Source: Leishmania martiniquensis (Eukaryota; Euglenozoa; Kinetoplastea; Trypanosomatida; Trypanosomatidae). From it: a DNA stretch of 64,000 nucleotides. Positions 19,637 through 30,493 of this stretch are shown here, piece after piece. The stretch lies in assembly GCF_017916325.1 (NCBI RefSeq), contig NC_090162.1:859501-923500 (forward strand), in the 5' to 3' direction. The notes beneath the pieces were generated by a model. It was not told the DNA's origin. It ran no database searches and saw only the letters and a program-made list of their open reading frames with translations. A program made the translations under genes and the position numbers. Each line of letters opens with the position of its first letter. Positions within the stretch are counted from its first letter, which is position 1.

Positions 19637-20935
19637 GACGGATGGAGCGTGGGCGGGGGGGCGTCTTCGCCGGGTATCACAAGCAAACGATGTGAAGCGT
19701 AGGGAGAAGAGAGAAAAGTGTATGGGCGGGTGTCTGCGCGCGATGAGACGTTCACTTCTGCGGGGCCGTGGTCGGGCAACAGAAAGAGAGGGAGGGGGGA
19801 GGAATGTGTTCGGTATAGGACGGCGAGGGCTCCTCCTTGTGGCGCTAGGCGGTAGATAGGTTGGTATCCGAGTGATCGGCGACGCCAGCGCTCGGCGAGA
19901 TGCACAAATGAGCTTTGAGAAAAGGGCTCCGTAAGGGCAAGCCAAGACAGAAAAAAAAAAGACGGGAGAGAACGGCGCCGTACGGCAGGTGGGTGTCAGA
20001 GCAGAGAGGGTGAGTGGGAAGAGCGATGGGATGGTGGTGTGCACCCCCCCCAAATGACAACGACTCGCCTCCTTCGCCACCCACAAGAGCCCACGCCCTC
20101 CCATAAAGGTGAGCATCCCGTTGTGCAGCTGAGGCACCGCTTCTGCCGTCGAATGAGCTGCGCACACACACGCAGAGAGTGCCGCGAGAGGAGGCAGTGC
20201 CCCTCCCACCACCACCACCACCACACACACACACACCGCTCCCCCCTCCTCCTTCCTGTGCATCTCGAGAGAATCATGAGAAACACGTTGCGCAGAAGAG
20301 CCGGTCTCGACTCCTGTCTAAAGATGAGGAGGAGGAGCAGAGGGGGGACCGCCGACTGGCGCGCGCATTCGTGCTTATTTTATGGTGAGAGCTTTGCGTT
20401 CAACAAGAGAGATCTCTAAGAAGTGAGGAGCGTATGTCTACAAACAGCTGCAGAAGAGATGATGATGAGAGGGAGAAAGGGGTCCCATTGATCAAGCCTC
20501 ACAGCCACCACAGTCCCCTACGCACATCCGATCTAGCAGCGACGCCGGCACACAAGCATAAATGGGCGCGGCGAACTTCAGCGCGTCCGGGAAGTGGCCG
20601 AGAGGGGAGAGAGGAGAAAGGAAATGGGCGTCCCATAAGTAGGCAAGCCGCCGACGAGGACAACGAGCACTACTGGGGGAAAGGGGACAGACGAAAGACA
20701 AAAAGGGTAACACATAAGATGCGCCCCCGACACATGCCGACGTCGTTAACGCCCATCGACGCAAGCACGTACGTAAGCGTACATCGCATGAAAGACACAG
20801 GCACCGTGTGTGTGTGTTCTGGAGGAAAGAGGGGCACTACGCTGGCAACAACAGCGCGCGACGCAAACCTCCAGCGGCGAGCGACACAACGCGCACGCAA
20901 GAAAAAAAAAAGGTGCGTGGCCAGACAGGATTCGC
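19637..20935. other. Intergenic spacer (Ub-like/coiled-coil protein 3' UTR / UNC119 5' UTR)
   Basis: CA repeat near 20221-20236 and purine-rich tracts on the plus strand. No supportable gene. Confidence 0.6.
19664..19665 (-). promoter_or_regulatory. Predicted spliced-leader acceptor AG for UNC119
   Basis: The minus strand reads ACTTTTCTCTCTTCTCCC and, after a C/T-rich stretch, its first AG in GGCGAAG. The 5' UTR is about 27 nt and has no upstream ATG. Confidence 0.5.
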
Positions 20936-22600
20936 TTACACGTCGGCCATCACCTCTTCCTCGTCCATCACTGACACGCTGCTGGAAGCACCAATGTGGA
21001 AGCGCGAAGGGCCGTAAGCACCATTGTGGGCGTCGTCGCTCTCTTGGTCGTGGTGCGCAGCAATCGAATAGCTGGTGACCGCCGGCGGCTCAGGCAACCC
21101 TTGCTCATGGTCGAGCGGCGAAGGCGTCGTGGCATTGTGTGACATAGCTCGCTGCAGATCGTTCAGCTTTCGACGCTCGCGTGCCAGCTGCCGCTCTACC
21201 TCGGCCATCGCCTGGTCGTACCGGGTGGACTCGAGCGCCAGTTCGCGTTGTCGGCGCTGCAAAGCGGTGAGACGATTTTGCCGCTCAGTGCGGAAGCGGT
21301 ACTCCTCCATCTGCCACACGTACTCCTCTTCATCGAGGATAGTCTCTATCTCATCAGCGCTGATGACGGCGCCGCGCGCAACTGGCGCAGGCACAAGTGA
21401 TGCTGGTTCGTCTTGGAGAGCAGTGGCTGTCACAGGAGGGCGATACGCCTGGTGCTGCGGCGGCGGCTGCGCGCGTTGCGATGGCGATAGGTCTCGACTA
21501 ACTTGCTCACGGAAATGGCTTCGGTTGTCATCATAGTGAGAGTAGTTGAGGCCAGCTGCTGGTGCCGCGTACACTCCATGTCGGCTCGTCATCTCTGGCG
21601 TCGCTGGCGCGGATGCACTCAGCGGAGATAACGGAGCAAGAGGAGCGCGCGACCACTGCGAAATGGACAGTGGCGGGGACCTCACTTCATAGGACGACTG
21701 CTGACGACGGTCAGACTGCGACGCAGACGGTCGGGCGAGGGACCTCGATGGTAGTGGCGACAGCGGCCGGTGCGCGTGCGGCGGGCCGGAAGCCTGCGGG
21801 TAACCCTCCGCAGGATAAGAATAGAATTGCGCAGGCATTTGGGGCCGCGGGCTCTCTGCGGCACCGCTTCTGCTGTTAAGCCCGTTCCCAGAAGGCAAAG
21901 AGGATAGCGTTGTAGCGGTGGCCCACAGGGGCAGACTGCTGTCGCTGAGTGGCGCAGGACGGCGTTCCTGCGGCAGTGGCCCGGCGTGTGGCTCGTACAC
22001 AAGGTTGGCGCCCGTGGTGGCTTGGCCTCGGTCTCCTTGCACAGCGGGCGAGGATGCGCCAACGAGGCGGTCAGGCGACGGTGCTCGGCAAGGCGACGCT
22101 GCCGCAGTGGGCGCCATCGCCACGGATGCAGAGCTGGCGTTACCCTCTCTTCTCATCGTCTTTACGCCCTGCGGTATAGCGCTACCCTGCCACGGCATCA
22201 GAGGAGAAAGCGTCCCGGCGTCAGTCGAGGGGCGCAGCGACGACGCGGCTCCAATGGAGTTGCCTCCGCTGCAGCTGTCACGCCCGTCATAGTCTCGCAC
22301 ATCCGCGGTGGTCTGCACAAAGTCCACAACATCGTCTTCGTGCAGTCCTACAGCGGCGCCCACGACATGCGGCGCGAACGACTGCCCATGCACGAACAGC
22401 TGCTGCTCCGCCGGAGGTACATGACTGATACGCGCGAGATGGTGGCGCAGCTGCTTACCAGAGAGCCGATGCAAGTCACCTTCAAAGACGAGGTGGTAAA
22501 TGACGCCGGCGGCGACGTTTCGAATACGCAGAGAGGTGCGCGGGCGTGGCGGGCGACGACCTCGCGCGGACACCCGCGGGGGAGTTGCTAAGTGCGCCAT
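20936..22600 (-). CDS. Conserved hypothetical protein with ubiquitin-like N-terminus and C-terminal coiled coil
   Basis: 554 residues from the ATG at 22600 (MAHLATPPRVSARG); the frame is open further upstream but with no ATG. About residues 22-98 look like a beta-grasp/ubiquitin-like domain: TSLRIRNVAAGVIYHLVFEG, then LSGKQLRHHLARISHVPPAE, QQLFVHGQ and VGLHEDDVVDFVQ. This is the order of the ubiquitin strands, with the 'xLxxGxxL' region and a final hydrophobic strand. A long Pro/Ser-rich middle follows. Residues ~410-490 form a charged heptad-like coiled coil (YRFRTERQNRLTALQRRQRE and QAMAEVERQLARERRKLNDL). The combination suggests a scaffold or adaptor; no specific function is claimed. Downstream of the D-LDH-like gene in transcription order. 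Confidence 0.7.
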   Translation of the reverse strand: MAHLATPPRVSARGRRPPRPRTSLRIRNVAAGVIYHLVFEGDLHRLSGKQLRHHLARISHVPPAEQQLFVHGQSFAPHVVGAAVGLHEDDVVDFVQTTADVRDYDGRDSCSGGNSIGAASSLRPSTDAGTLSPLMPWQGSAIPQGVKTMRREGNASSASVAMAPTAAASPCRAPSPDRLVGASSPAVQGDRGQATTGANLVYEPHAGPLPQERRPAPLSDSSLPLWATATTLSSLPSGNGLNSRSGAAESPRPQMPAQFYSYPAEGYPQASGPPHAHRPLSPLPSRSLARPSASQSDRRQQSSYEVRSPPLSISQWSRAPLAPLSPLSASAPATPEMTSRHGVYAAPAAGLNYSHYDDNRSHFREQVSRDLSPSQRAQPPPQHQAYRPPVTATALQDEPASLVPAPVARGAVISADEIETILDEEEYVWQMEEYRFRTERQNRLTALQRRQRELALESTRYDQAMAEVERQLARERRKLNDLQRAMSHNATTPSPLDHEQGLPEPPAVTSYSIAAHHDQESDDAHNGAYGPSRFHIGASSSVSVMDEEEVMADV

Positions 22601-24383
22601 TAGCCGAATGGAAAGGGGGAAAGATGCTGCAGCACGATAAGGACGCTGCAGGAGGGCTCCCACCTTGTCCACCCTCTTTCCGTCTATGGAAAAGCGCAGC
22701 GTCTGATGTCGCGAAAAGACTTCAGGGAGCGTATGTGTCGTGGGGGAGGGACGAAAAAGGGGAGTCGGAGACCTCGATTGGCGCTGGGGAGCGCCGTGCC
22801 TGGTTGTCTGCACCTCCGCAGTGCTGTTGTCGCTGTTCGTGGCACGGCTCGATGGTGTGATCGAAATGGCAACAAAAAAAACTGTTTACGTGCACGGTGT
22901 GAGTTAGAGAGAGAGACATATACATACGCATATGGACACGTACACGCCAACGCATACCTGTGAGCTGAAGCAGCTTGAATGGCTGGCGTCGATGCTGTAT
23001 GGGTGATGAGAAGCCGAGTAGAGGCAGTGTGGCACACACGCGCGGGGGCACCATCGCGTGCTCCTCTGCAGTTTAGCCGGCTAACAGAGGCGCACATACG
23101 TGTGCGGGAATCACCTATAACTTCCGCAGATACAAAGAGCGAGAGAGAGGGGGGAAGGGCTGTGCACGCACGCGAGGGGTGAGTACACGTTGTCTTTGTG
23201 AGCTCACAAGTCCTGATGATGCTCGTCCCCCACCCTTCCTCCCTTACCCCCCCTCCTGCTCGCACTGTTGCACTAGGCTTCGTCGATATAGACTCGCATT
23301 TCATTGCTGGGGGAGAGGGAGTTCCCTTTCACGCTGCATGACGGCTCCTGTATCTTTTTCTGTGTGCAGATACGCCACGGCTGTGTTCGCGGGTTGCGGT
23401 GCCTCGGCACAGCATCTTCACCACCACCGGCATAACCCCCCATAGGGAAGGAGAGCGAAGGGGGAGGAGGTTCGCAGTTGTATCGGAGTCACATGTGGAA
23501 GGGGGGTGGAAGCGGTGCGAGGCGGCCACTCGGCTTTCCTTACAGGTATTATAGCGTCGGCTGTACGATGCAACAGCACTGAGACAACCGTTACGCGGAA
23601 ACGGAAAAAAAACGTCATCGGCGATGCACAGAGACACAAAAGGGTATAGAAGCGTTACGTGTACACAACATTGCTTCCTTCAGCGACATCAGCGGTGAAT
23701 GCAGGCTAGGAGAGAGAGGAGGTGAGGGGAGAGGGAAGAGGGGAGGGGAATACAACAGCGAAAGGGAAAGAGAGAGAAAGAGGCACGCGCGCAGCCTTGT
23801 AGCGCCGACATGATGGCAGGAGACGAACTGAAAAAAAGAAAAACAATAACAGATGAGTGCGGTGAGTGACGCACGCCAGAAAATGCAGCGCCTCCACACA
23901 CGCAAACACACGCGCACACACACATACAGGTCTTCTTCCCCACCTGAGGGGGGCGCAGCCAAAACCGAAGCCGTCGCGGAAGCCTCGATAACAGTCGTCT
24001 CCTGTCTGAGCAACGAACGCATTTTGTTCCTGCGCGTGCCTCGGTGCGTGTGTGTGTGTGTGCGTGTGTACGTGTGTAAGCACCTGTCATTAACAGTTAT
24101 TAGTGTTATGTGCACATACACAACAAGGGCGTGGGAGGCCGGGGAATACGATATGCACGTGGACGAGCAGACGCGGCTGACATGTGCGCACTGCTCATGG
24201 CGGAAGGAAACAATAAGAGTGGGAGAGGAAGGGAAGGCTCGGCCCGGTCGCTGACTGAGGAAGAGACGGGGGGAGGGGGGGCTTCTTCTGAATCTGCAGC
24301 CAAGCAAGCACGAAAGCGTGGAGCACACTTGAACTGGCACAAGCGGAGAGGCTCACGTGAAACTGCTCCCCCTTCAGCAGCCC
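22601..24383. other. Intergenic spacer (D-LDH-like 3' UTR / Ub-like protein 5' region)
   Basis: Purine-rich tracts around 23700-23850, CA/TG repeats around 23897-23930 and 24048-24066. No supportable gene. Confidence 0.6.
22720..22721 (-). promoter_or_regulatory. Predicted spliced-leader acceptor AG for the Ub-like/coiled-coil gene
   Basis: The minus-strand tract CTCCCCTTTTTTCGTCCCTC is followed by the first AG in CCCTGAAG. The 120-nt 5' UTR contains no ATG before 22600, supporting that start. Confidence 0.45.
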
Positions 24384-25864
24384 TCACAGGTGCGCCGTTG
24401 GGTACAGGCGCTGCTGGAACGGGTAGAATGCGCCGGGGTTCATTAGGTTGTCCTTGTCCAGCGCAGCCTTGATTGCCTCCTGCGCATCAATGTGCGACTG
24501 CCCGTACTCGCTGGTGACAAGGTGCACCTTCCCACACCGATGCCGTGCTCGCCAGAGACCGTGCCGCCGAGCTCGATGGCACACCTGATCGTTTTCGTCT
24601 CCAACGACCGCAGCTCCTCCATTTCCCGATCGCTGGAAAAAGGAATGCTCACGTGATAGTTGCCGTCGCTGATGTGTGCGCAGATTAAGCACTTCCTGTG
24701 CGCCTTCGCGAACGCCCTCTCCGTGTACTCGACCATCTCCGTCAGCTTCGAAAGGGGCACGCACACATCCATGGCAAACACCCTCTCCGTCCTGCCGCGA
24801 GAGCACATCGCAGCGAAGTAACAGAAGCGACGCGCCGCCCACACGTCATCCATCTCCTTACCAGGCCGCAAGTAGTGCATCCCCGTCGCCTTACCTACCT
24901 CCTCGAAAATACTTGCCACATGCTTGTAGTCGCGCTTGATGTCGTCCAGTCGCCGATCATTGCCAGTGAACTCCAGCAGCACAATCGCCGTCTCCGGAAG
25001 CGACATCCTGCCATAACGATTCGTCGACTCAACCATCTCCTTATTCATCAGTTCGCACCGCAGCAGCGTCTGCGGCACCCCACGCTGCCGCAGCGCAACG
25101 ACGGCGCTCACAGCATCACCGGTCCACTCGAAAGCGGCGTCGCCGCCCGCTGAGTACTCCGTCACGGGGAACAGTCGGAAGCACACCTCGCACACAATTC
25201 CGAGCGTGCCCTCGCTTCCAATGTACAGCTGTGTCAGCTCCAGCCCAGCAGACGACTTCCGCACAACCTGCCGCGTCTGCACAACGTCGCCGCGAGGCGT
25301 CACCACGCGCAGCGAGATCACATTATCGCGAGTTGTTCCGTAGCGCAGCGTCGACATGCCGCTCCCGGACGTTGACACCATCCCGCCAGCAGAGGGGTCT
25401 GACGCAGGGTCCGGTCCGAAGAGGAAGCCCTTCTCCCGCGCCGCGCGGCTCAGCGCGAGCTTCTTCACCCCAGCTCCAACCCACACACAGACGTTGTCGA
25501 TGTAGAAATCTATCTGGGTAAGCTTCGCTGTGTCGATGACGATGCCGCCAGCGTAGGGGATAGCCCCGCCCTCGGCACCAGTCCCAGCGCCGCGCAGGGT
25601 CATTGGCACCTTGTGCGCCGCGCACGTTTTCACCACCGCCGCAACCTCCTCCACGGAGCCCGGGATGGCCGCGGCGGCAGGAAGCACATGCATGTGGTGC
25701 GACTCGTCCTTGCTGTAGAGGCGGAGCTGGCTCTCGCGCAGCACCAGTTGCTCACCAGGATTCCTCAGCACCTTGCGTAGCTGCGCGATACATGCCACAT
25801 ATTTTGCCTGTCGCTCCTTGAAGGTGCCGACCTTGTACTTGGCCTCCTTCAATGGTCGCGACAT
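24384..25864 (-). CDS. D-lactate dehydrogenase-like FAD-linked oxidoreductase, 3'-terminal frameshift
   Basis: Starts at the ATG at 25864 (MSRPLKEAKYKVGTFKERQA). The FAD-binding PCMH half shows VLPAAAAIPGSVEEVAAVVK, TLRGAGTGAEGGAIPYAGGI, GPDPASDPSAGGMVSTSGSG, a GTTRDNV motif and GSEGTLGIVCEV. The C-terminal FAD-oxidase half shows HISDGNYHVSIP and GEHGIGVG. The family oxidises D-lactate or related 2-hydroxy acids, usually at the mitochondrion. Just after GEHGIGVG the frame breaks near 24529-24533: the current frame runs to a stop at 24443, while the expected continuation KVHLVTSEYGQSHIDAQEAI, then NLMNPGAFYP, is intact in a neighbouring frame ending at 24384. One base is missing in a G-rich string. 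It may be an assembly error or a true lesion removing about 45 residues. Confidence 0.85.
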
Positions 25865-26000
25865 GGTGATGCTTCGCCGGCCGATCGGGGGGAGTGGCGA
25901 AGACGCTGTCGGCGAGCTCCGACGGACGAGGTGATGTCGGCGTGGAGAGCCGATTTTCGCTTCTCGCCAATACAGCACGCAATGAGCCGTCCCCAGAAAG

Positions 26001-26002
26001 CT
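26001..26002 (-). promoter_or_regulatory. Predicted spliced-leader acceptor AG for the D-LDH-like gene
   Basis: The minus strand reads CCGCTTCTTCCTGTTCAATAG. The 137-nt 5' UTR downstream of it contains no ATG before 25864. Confidence 0.5.
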
Positions 26003-26224
26003 ATTGAACAGGAAGAAGCGGGTATTGATACGCAACGTCGTGATGCATGCAGATGTCGCTCTCCTTGTCGCTACCAGAAAGTAAACCGAGCCACGAATGC
26101 GTATGTGTGTATGCGCGTGTCGCTGTCAGTGTCTCTGCGTGGGCATGCGCGCCCGCCATCCATTTGGCTCGATTAGAAAGAGGAGATTCAGAGGACCACA
26201 AGAGTGGGGTGAAACTGCGCCGCC

Positions 26225-26736
26225 GCCGACGTTTGCATCCGCGTGCCCCGTTGCGCTGTCGTGCAGCATGCACACACGCACACTAAGAGAGGCGCAACGC
26301 CGCCGCACTCCACCGCGCCCTGCCACAGAGGCCCATCGCGGGTGGCGACGCGGCCGCGGGCTGCGCGTCACCCGCAAGGCGCCCCCACCCAGCCATCATG
26401 CTGCCCGCCCCCTCGCCCATACCCCTCGGGGAAGGCGCAGGCCCCTCACACAAGCGGGCACCGAGCACCGGGTGAGGCGCGCTCGAGTCACGCGCCCACC
26501 CTTCGCCCATCGCACGGACGGTGTGCAGGCGGGTGCCCGCCTGTCGCGCGCAGCCCCGGCGGCACGCCGTCCGCGGCATGGCACCCTCCCCTCCCCCACA
26601 CACACACACGCACGCACCTTCCCCCCTCTCTTTCCCCGGCATCCGTAGCGATGCGTCGCTCTCGCCTTCCCACACACCGTGGCTGCTGGGCCCTGTCACC
26701 GGCAGAGAGAGGGGAGAGGGGGGCGGCGGTCCGGCA
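26225..26736. repeat. Four-copy ~0.5-kb intergenic repeat, copy 1
   Basis: Nearly identical to 44541-45061, 47547-48114 and 58217-58768, all in the same orientation. It shares the left edge GCCGACGTTTGCATCCG with copy 2 only, and diverges on the right after GGCGGCGGTCCGGCA. The internal landmark is a CA run after CTCCCCTCCCC. It lies in the 3' UTR of BCAT copy A. Size and location resemble Leishmania SIDER elements, but no family signature could be verified. Confidence 0.85.
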
Positions 26737-27407
26737 CTGGCGGGGATGGGGAGAAGGGAGGGAGAGGCCTTTGCGTGAGCTCCTCACACTGAGTGGAGGG
26801 GGGAGGGTAATGGACTCATCTATGACTGAGCGAACATAAGGCAAGAGGGAACATCATTAACAGAGGATGATGGAGTTCGTTTTCAAAGTGTCTCCTCAGC
26901 CTCTTTCTCTCTCTCTGCACGCAGCGGCGCTTCTGCAGTGCCGTGTGGGCACGGGATGCCAGAGGAGGGGAACGGGAGGGGAGAAGCAGGCGACACGTGG
27001 CGGGCAACGACAGTATGATGAAGAGCGAGGTGGAAATGGGGAAAAAGGAAAAAAGAAACGAAGGGCGCAGCCACGCTGCAAAATTCGGCCCATGCGGGAG
27101 CCGAATCGAGGAGGGGAACGGGAAAAAAAAGGTCCGTGTGCGCCGGCGAGTGATGCTGTTGTCTTGTCCCTACAGAGCGTCGCCTAGAACGATAGCGCAC
27201 TTCTCCTACTGACGTCCATGAGAACCTCCGTGTGTGTGTGTCTGTGCGTGTGTCTCTCTACGTATGGGAGGGGTGGGGAATCGATGGAGGTGCGCATCAA
27301 CGAATTGAAGGCGTCGTTGCGCCCGCTAACCTCCATTTCAGATGCAGCAACGCTGCACGTCGCCACGCCCGCATAATGCCCTAACCTAGGTACCGATTGT
27401 TGGCTCT

Positions 27408-30400
27408 ACCCACACGTGCACGCTAAGCCTCGATCTTGACAGACCACGGGCTCGGTGTCTTGCCGTACTGGATGTCCACCATCTCGTACAGGAAGCGGCG
27501 CGCGTAGCTCTGCTCTGGGAACGGCACGCTGTACTCCTTGCCCTTGTAGGCAAGCAGGCTGACGGGAGACACAACGGCAGCCGTGCCGCATCCAAAGCAC
27601 TCCAGCACGCGGCCTTCCTGCAGCGCCTCCACCAGCTCCGACACGTAGTACGTACGCTCAGACACCTCGAACTCCCCCCACGACCGCGCCAGCTCCAGGA
27701 TCGAGTCGCGCGTCACGCCGGGCAGGATCGTCCCGTCCAGCGGCGCGGTGATCAGCTCTGTCTTGCCCTCTTTCGTCTTCCACAGCGTGCAGAAGTTCAT
27801 GAAGCCAGCCTCCTGCACCTCATCCCTGGGGCCGAGCCACAGTACCTGATTGTAGCCGAGGGTGCGCGCCTTCTCCTGAACCAGCAGCGGACCGGCGTAA
27901 TTGGCGCCCAGCTTGTTGCCACCCGTGCCACCGGGCCACGCGCGCTTGCGCCTCTCCTCCACCAGCAGCCTCACAGGCTTGATCGCCACCGCATCAGTCT
28001 CGCCTTCTGGCAGCGGGTAGTACGGCCCGACGGGCGAGGCAATCACGAAGAGACGCACCGACTTCGAGGGGAGGCGCCAAGGCAATCCGAGGTGCCGATG
28101 GCAGCTGGGCGCAGGTACAGCGAGTAGCCGTACTCCTTCGGCACGTAATCCCTCTCCGTCCTCACGAACTCCATGATGAGCTTCAGCAGCTCCGCCTCGT
28201 CAAAGCTTGGAAAACAAATGGCGCGCATGCTGTCTTGGAGGCGCGCAGCGTTCTTCTCGGGGCGAAACAGGCGCAGCGTCTGCTTCTCCAGCCTCTCCCC
28301 CCTCGACACCTTCGCGATGTCGGCAATATCCGCGTACACCTTCATCCCCTCAAAGCACTGTGTGGCGTAGTGCAGGCACGAAGTCTGCGGCGGCAGCGAA
28401 AAGTTGGCGAAGGGAACGATCGCCGGCGCCTCCCACCGGCCGTCTCTGTAGTCGATGATCAGCATGTGCGGCGTAAAGACTGTGCCAAAGGTCACGCCCT
28501 TCATCGGCGGAAGCGGCGGCGCATCCGTCACCAGCGTCCGCTTCAGATCCGCCGCCTTGAAGGAGGGGGCGGTGGACGTTGCGGCACACAATCCGCTCCC
28601 ATGGCGCCAGAGTCGAGAGAGGAGCATGACAGAACGATTAGAGAGAGAAAGCGCGCGGAGGGGAGGGGGTAGGTGTGAGCAGCAGCAGCAGCAGCAGCAG
28701 GGAGATGGGGCGATCAACAGTGCCTCTGGAGAGAGAGAGGACGAGGTTCAAGAGTAGTGTGCACTAGTATAGCAATGGCCTGCAGAAAGGAAATCAAGCG
28801 AATTGATGTGTTGGTATGTGTGTGTATGGGGGAGGGGGTAAGAAGGTGAAGCGTGTGCGTGGGAGAGGGGTGGGTTTAAGCAATGGCAGCTAACGTGTCT
28901 TCCGAAGGGTAAGAAATGGATTCGTGTCGTGAGAGAGGGTGAGACCAGCAGCAGCAGCAGCAGTAATGGAGGCGTGGATCAGGCATGGAGAGCGTTAGTG
29001 CAGCGCGAAGCCCACACATTACACGTCAGAATACCAAAGAGTCAGCAGTGCTGGCACGCAGCACCCCACACATGATCTGAGGCTAGAGACGTCCATGACG
29101 CCCTGCACGCAAGCGTGGATCATATCGCACTCTGAGGGCGGAGTGGGGGAGGGGAGGGAACGACTGTGGAGAGTGCGCCGGTTCGGAGAAGTATACGCGC
29201 GCACCTCTGTCTACCGGTGTGTGCGCGTGAGGGTAGTCGAAAGGGGGGACAGGAAGAGTAGCGGGTGTTCGATACTTGGCATGCGCCCTCCAGCGTTTCT
29301 GCTGCCATCATGTCGCTCTCCACTCTCACTCTTTCTCTCTCTGGCGTTGGGGCGCGCGTGCATGTGAAGACATGTGCATAGATGCAAGAGGGTGAGCTCC
29401 CTCTCCACGATATAAATAGATAAATGAAAAGACAGATGTATCTGTGTGTAAGCGTGAGTCACTGCTTAGTGGCGTGCATCTACACCGCACTGGGTTACGG
29501 TTTACAACTTTTTCTTTGGTGGCGGTGAGAGAGGCGATAAGGGAGGGAGGGAGAGGGGAGGGAGGTGCGGGTGCGATTATTAGAAACGGACACTGAGAAA
29601 AGTTGACGTGGTTTGTGCGTGAAGCTCTTCGATATTCGGGAGAGACGGAGAGGCGACAGAGGCAGCGAAAGGGGAAAGGGGAGGAGGGGTGGCGCTGCGA
29701 AGAGGGGGTGACGAAAAAAGGGGAAGGGGGTCTGCGGAGAATGAGAAAGAGATGGGGGAGGGGCGCCGTGATGGCGGCGAGCCCTCCCTCCTCCCTCCCA
29801 CTGACGGGCAGCGAAGGACACCGCAGCTCTCGGGAAGGAAAGCGGCAGGAAGAAGAGAAAAGAAATCGAAGCACACACACACACACAAATACACACGCGT
29901 GCGTGTGAGAATGGCACAAAACAAACGTTGCAATGACAGACAAGCGGCGAGACTGTGCGTCTGCTAATGTGCGTGTCGCAGCACCAAAGGAGAGAGAAAA
30001 AAAGACGCAATTAGTGGCAGGGGCGGCAGGAGAGAGGAGAGGGGGGAAGGCGATGCATTCAAGAACCTTTGCGGCAGCAGGCCCATCATCCTCCCTCCCC
30101 CCGGTAAAAAAGGGGGGAAGAGAGCAGGAAGACTCGCACGCGCACCCGTACGATAGCCTGCGTGAAGAGGCGTCCGCTTTATGAAAGCGAAAGAAATGTA
30201 TATGTATATATGTATATATATATATATGTGGGTGGGTGTGCTGAGTTGTATGCTGAGCTGCACTGGTGCACCATGTGTGCCAGTATAGCAGTACAGCCGC
30301 GGGAACTGTCGCGCCGAGGGTCACCCATCTCATACGCCTTGGCTCCGATACAGATAACGAGGCCGCAAGTTCGCCCTTCAATTCGGTGTAAACAGCGAAG

Positions 30401-30478
30401 CGGTGCCGCGCCCATCGGCCGCCTGCCTCCCACACGGCCACCGCCGATGCGTCCGGCCAGCGGGCACTCGGCCCCGAA
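27408..30478. repeat. BCAT: BCAT tandem array, unit 1 (3,071 bp)
   Basis: A direct repeat holding a whole BCAT gene plus ~1.85 kb of upstream spacer. Identity with unit 2 begins at 27408 (ACCCACACGTGCACGC) and is essentially complete apart from homopolymer and (AGC)n length differences. Confidence 0.95.
27423..28627 (-). CDS. BCAT: Branched-chain amino acid aminotransferase, copy A (presequence form, frameshifted here)
   Basis: PLP fold-type IV aminotransferase that interconverts leucine, isoleucine and valine with their 2-oxo acids. The ATG at 28627 gives MLLSRLWRHGSGLCAATST, an Arg-rich, acid-free leader typical of a mitochondrial presequence. The body begins at FKAADLKRTLVTDAP. Family marks: LHYATQCFEGMKVY, the PLP lysine in GGNKLGANYAGPL, the class IV block EVQEAGFMNF followed by LDGTILPGVTRDSILEL, and CFGCGTAAVVSPV near the C-terminus. 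Near 28067-28070 the plus-strand G run has four Gs where copy C has five. This breaks the frame after DCLGASP, so the two halves sit in different frames; the undisturbed length would be about 401 residues. Its 3' flank differs from those of copies B and C. Confidence 0.9.
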
Positions 30479-30493
30479 ACCCACACGTGCACG
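28628..30493. other. BCAT array spacer 1
   Basis: Copy A 5' region and copy B 3' UTR. Contains (AGC)n at 28679-28700 and about 28950-28966, a CA run near 29873-29888, and an AT-rich (TA)n block at 30197-30229. No separate gene is supportable. Confidence 0.65.

Larger units (their letters stand above)
25865..27422. other. Intergenic spacer (BCAT copy A 3' UTR / D-LDH-like 5' region)
   Basis: Mostly occupied by copy 1 of the four-copy repeat (26225-26736). The remainder is low complexity, with a purine-rich block at 26990-27140 and a TG run at 27229-27242. Confidence 0.6.
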
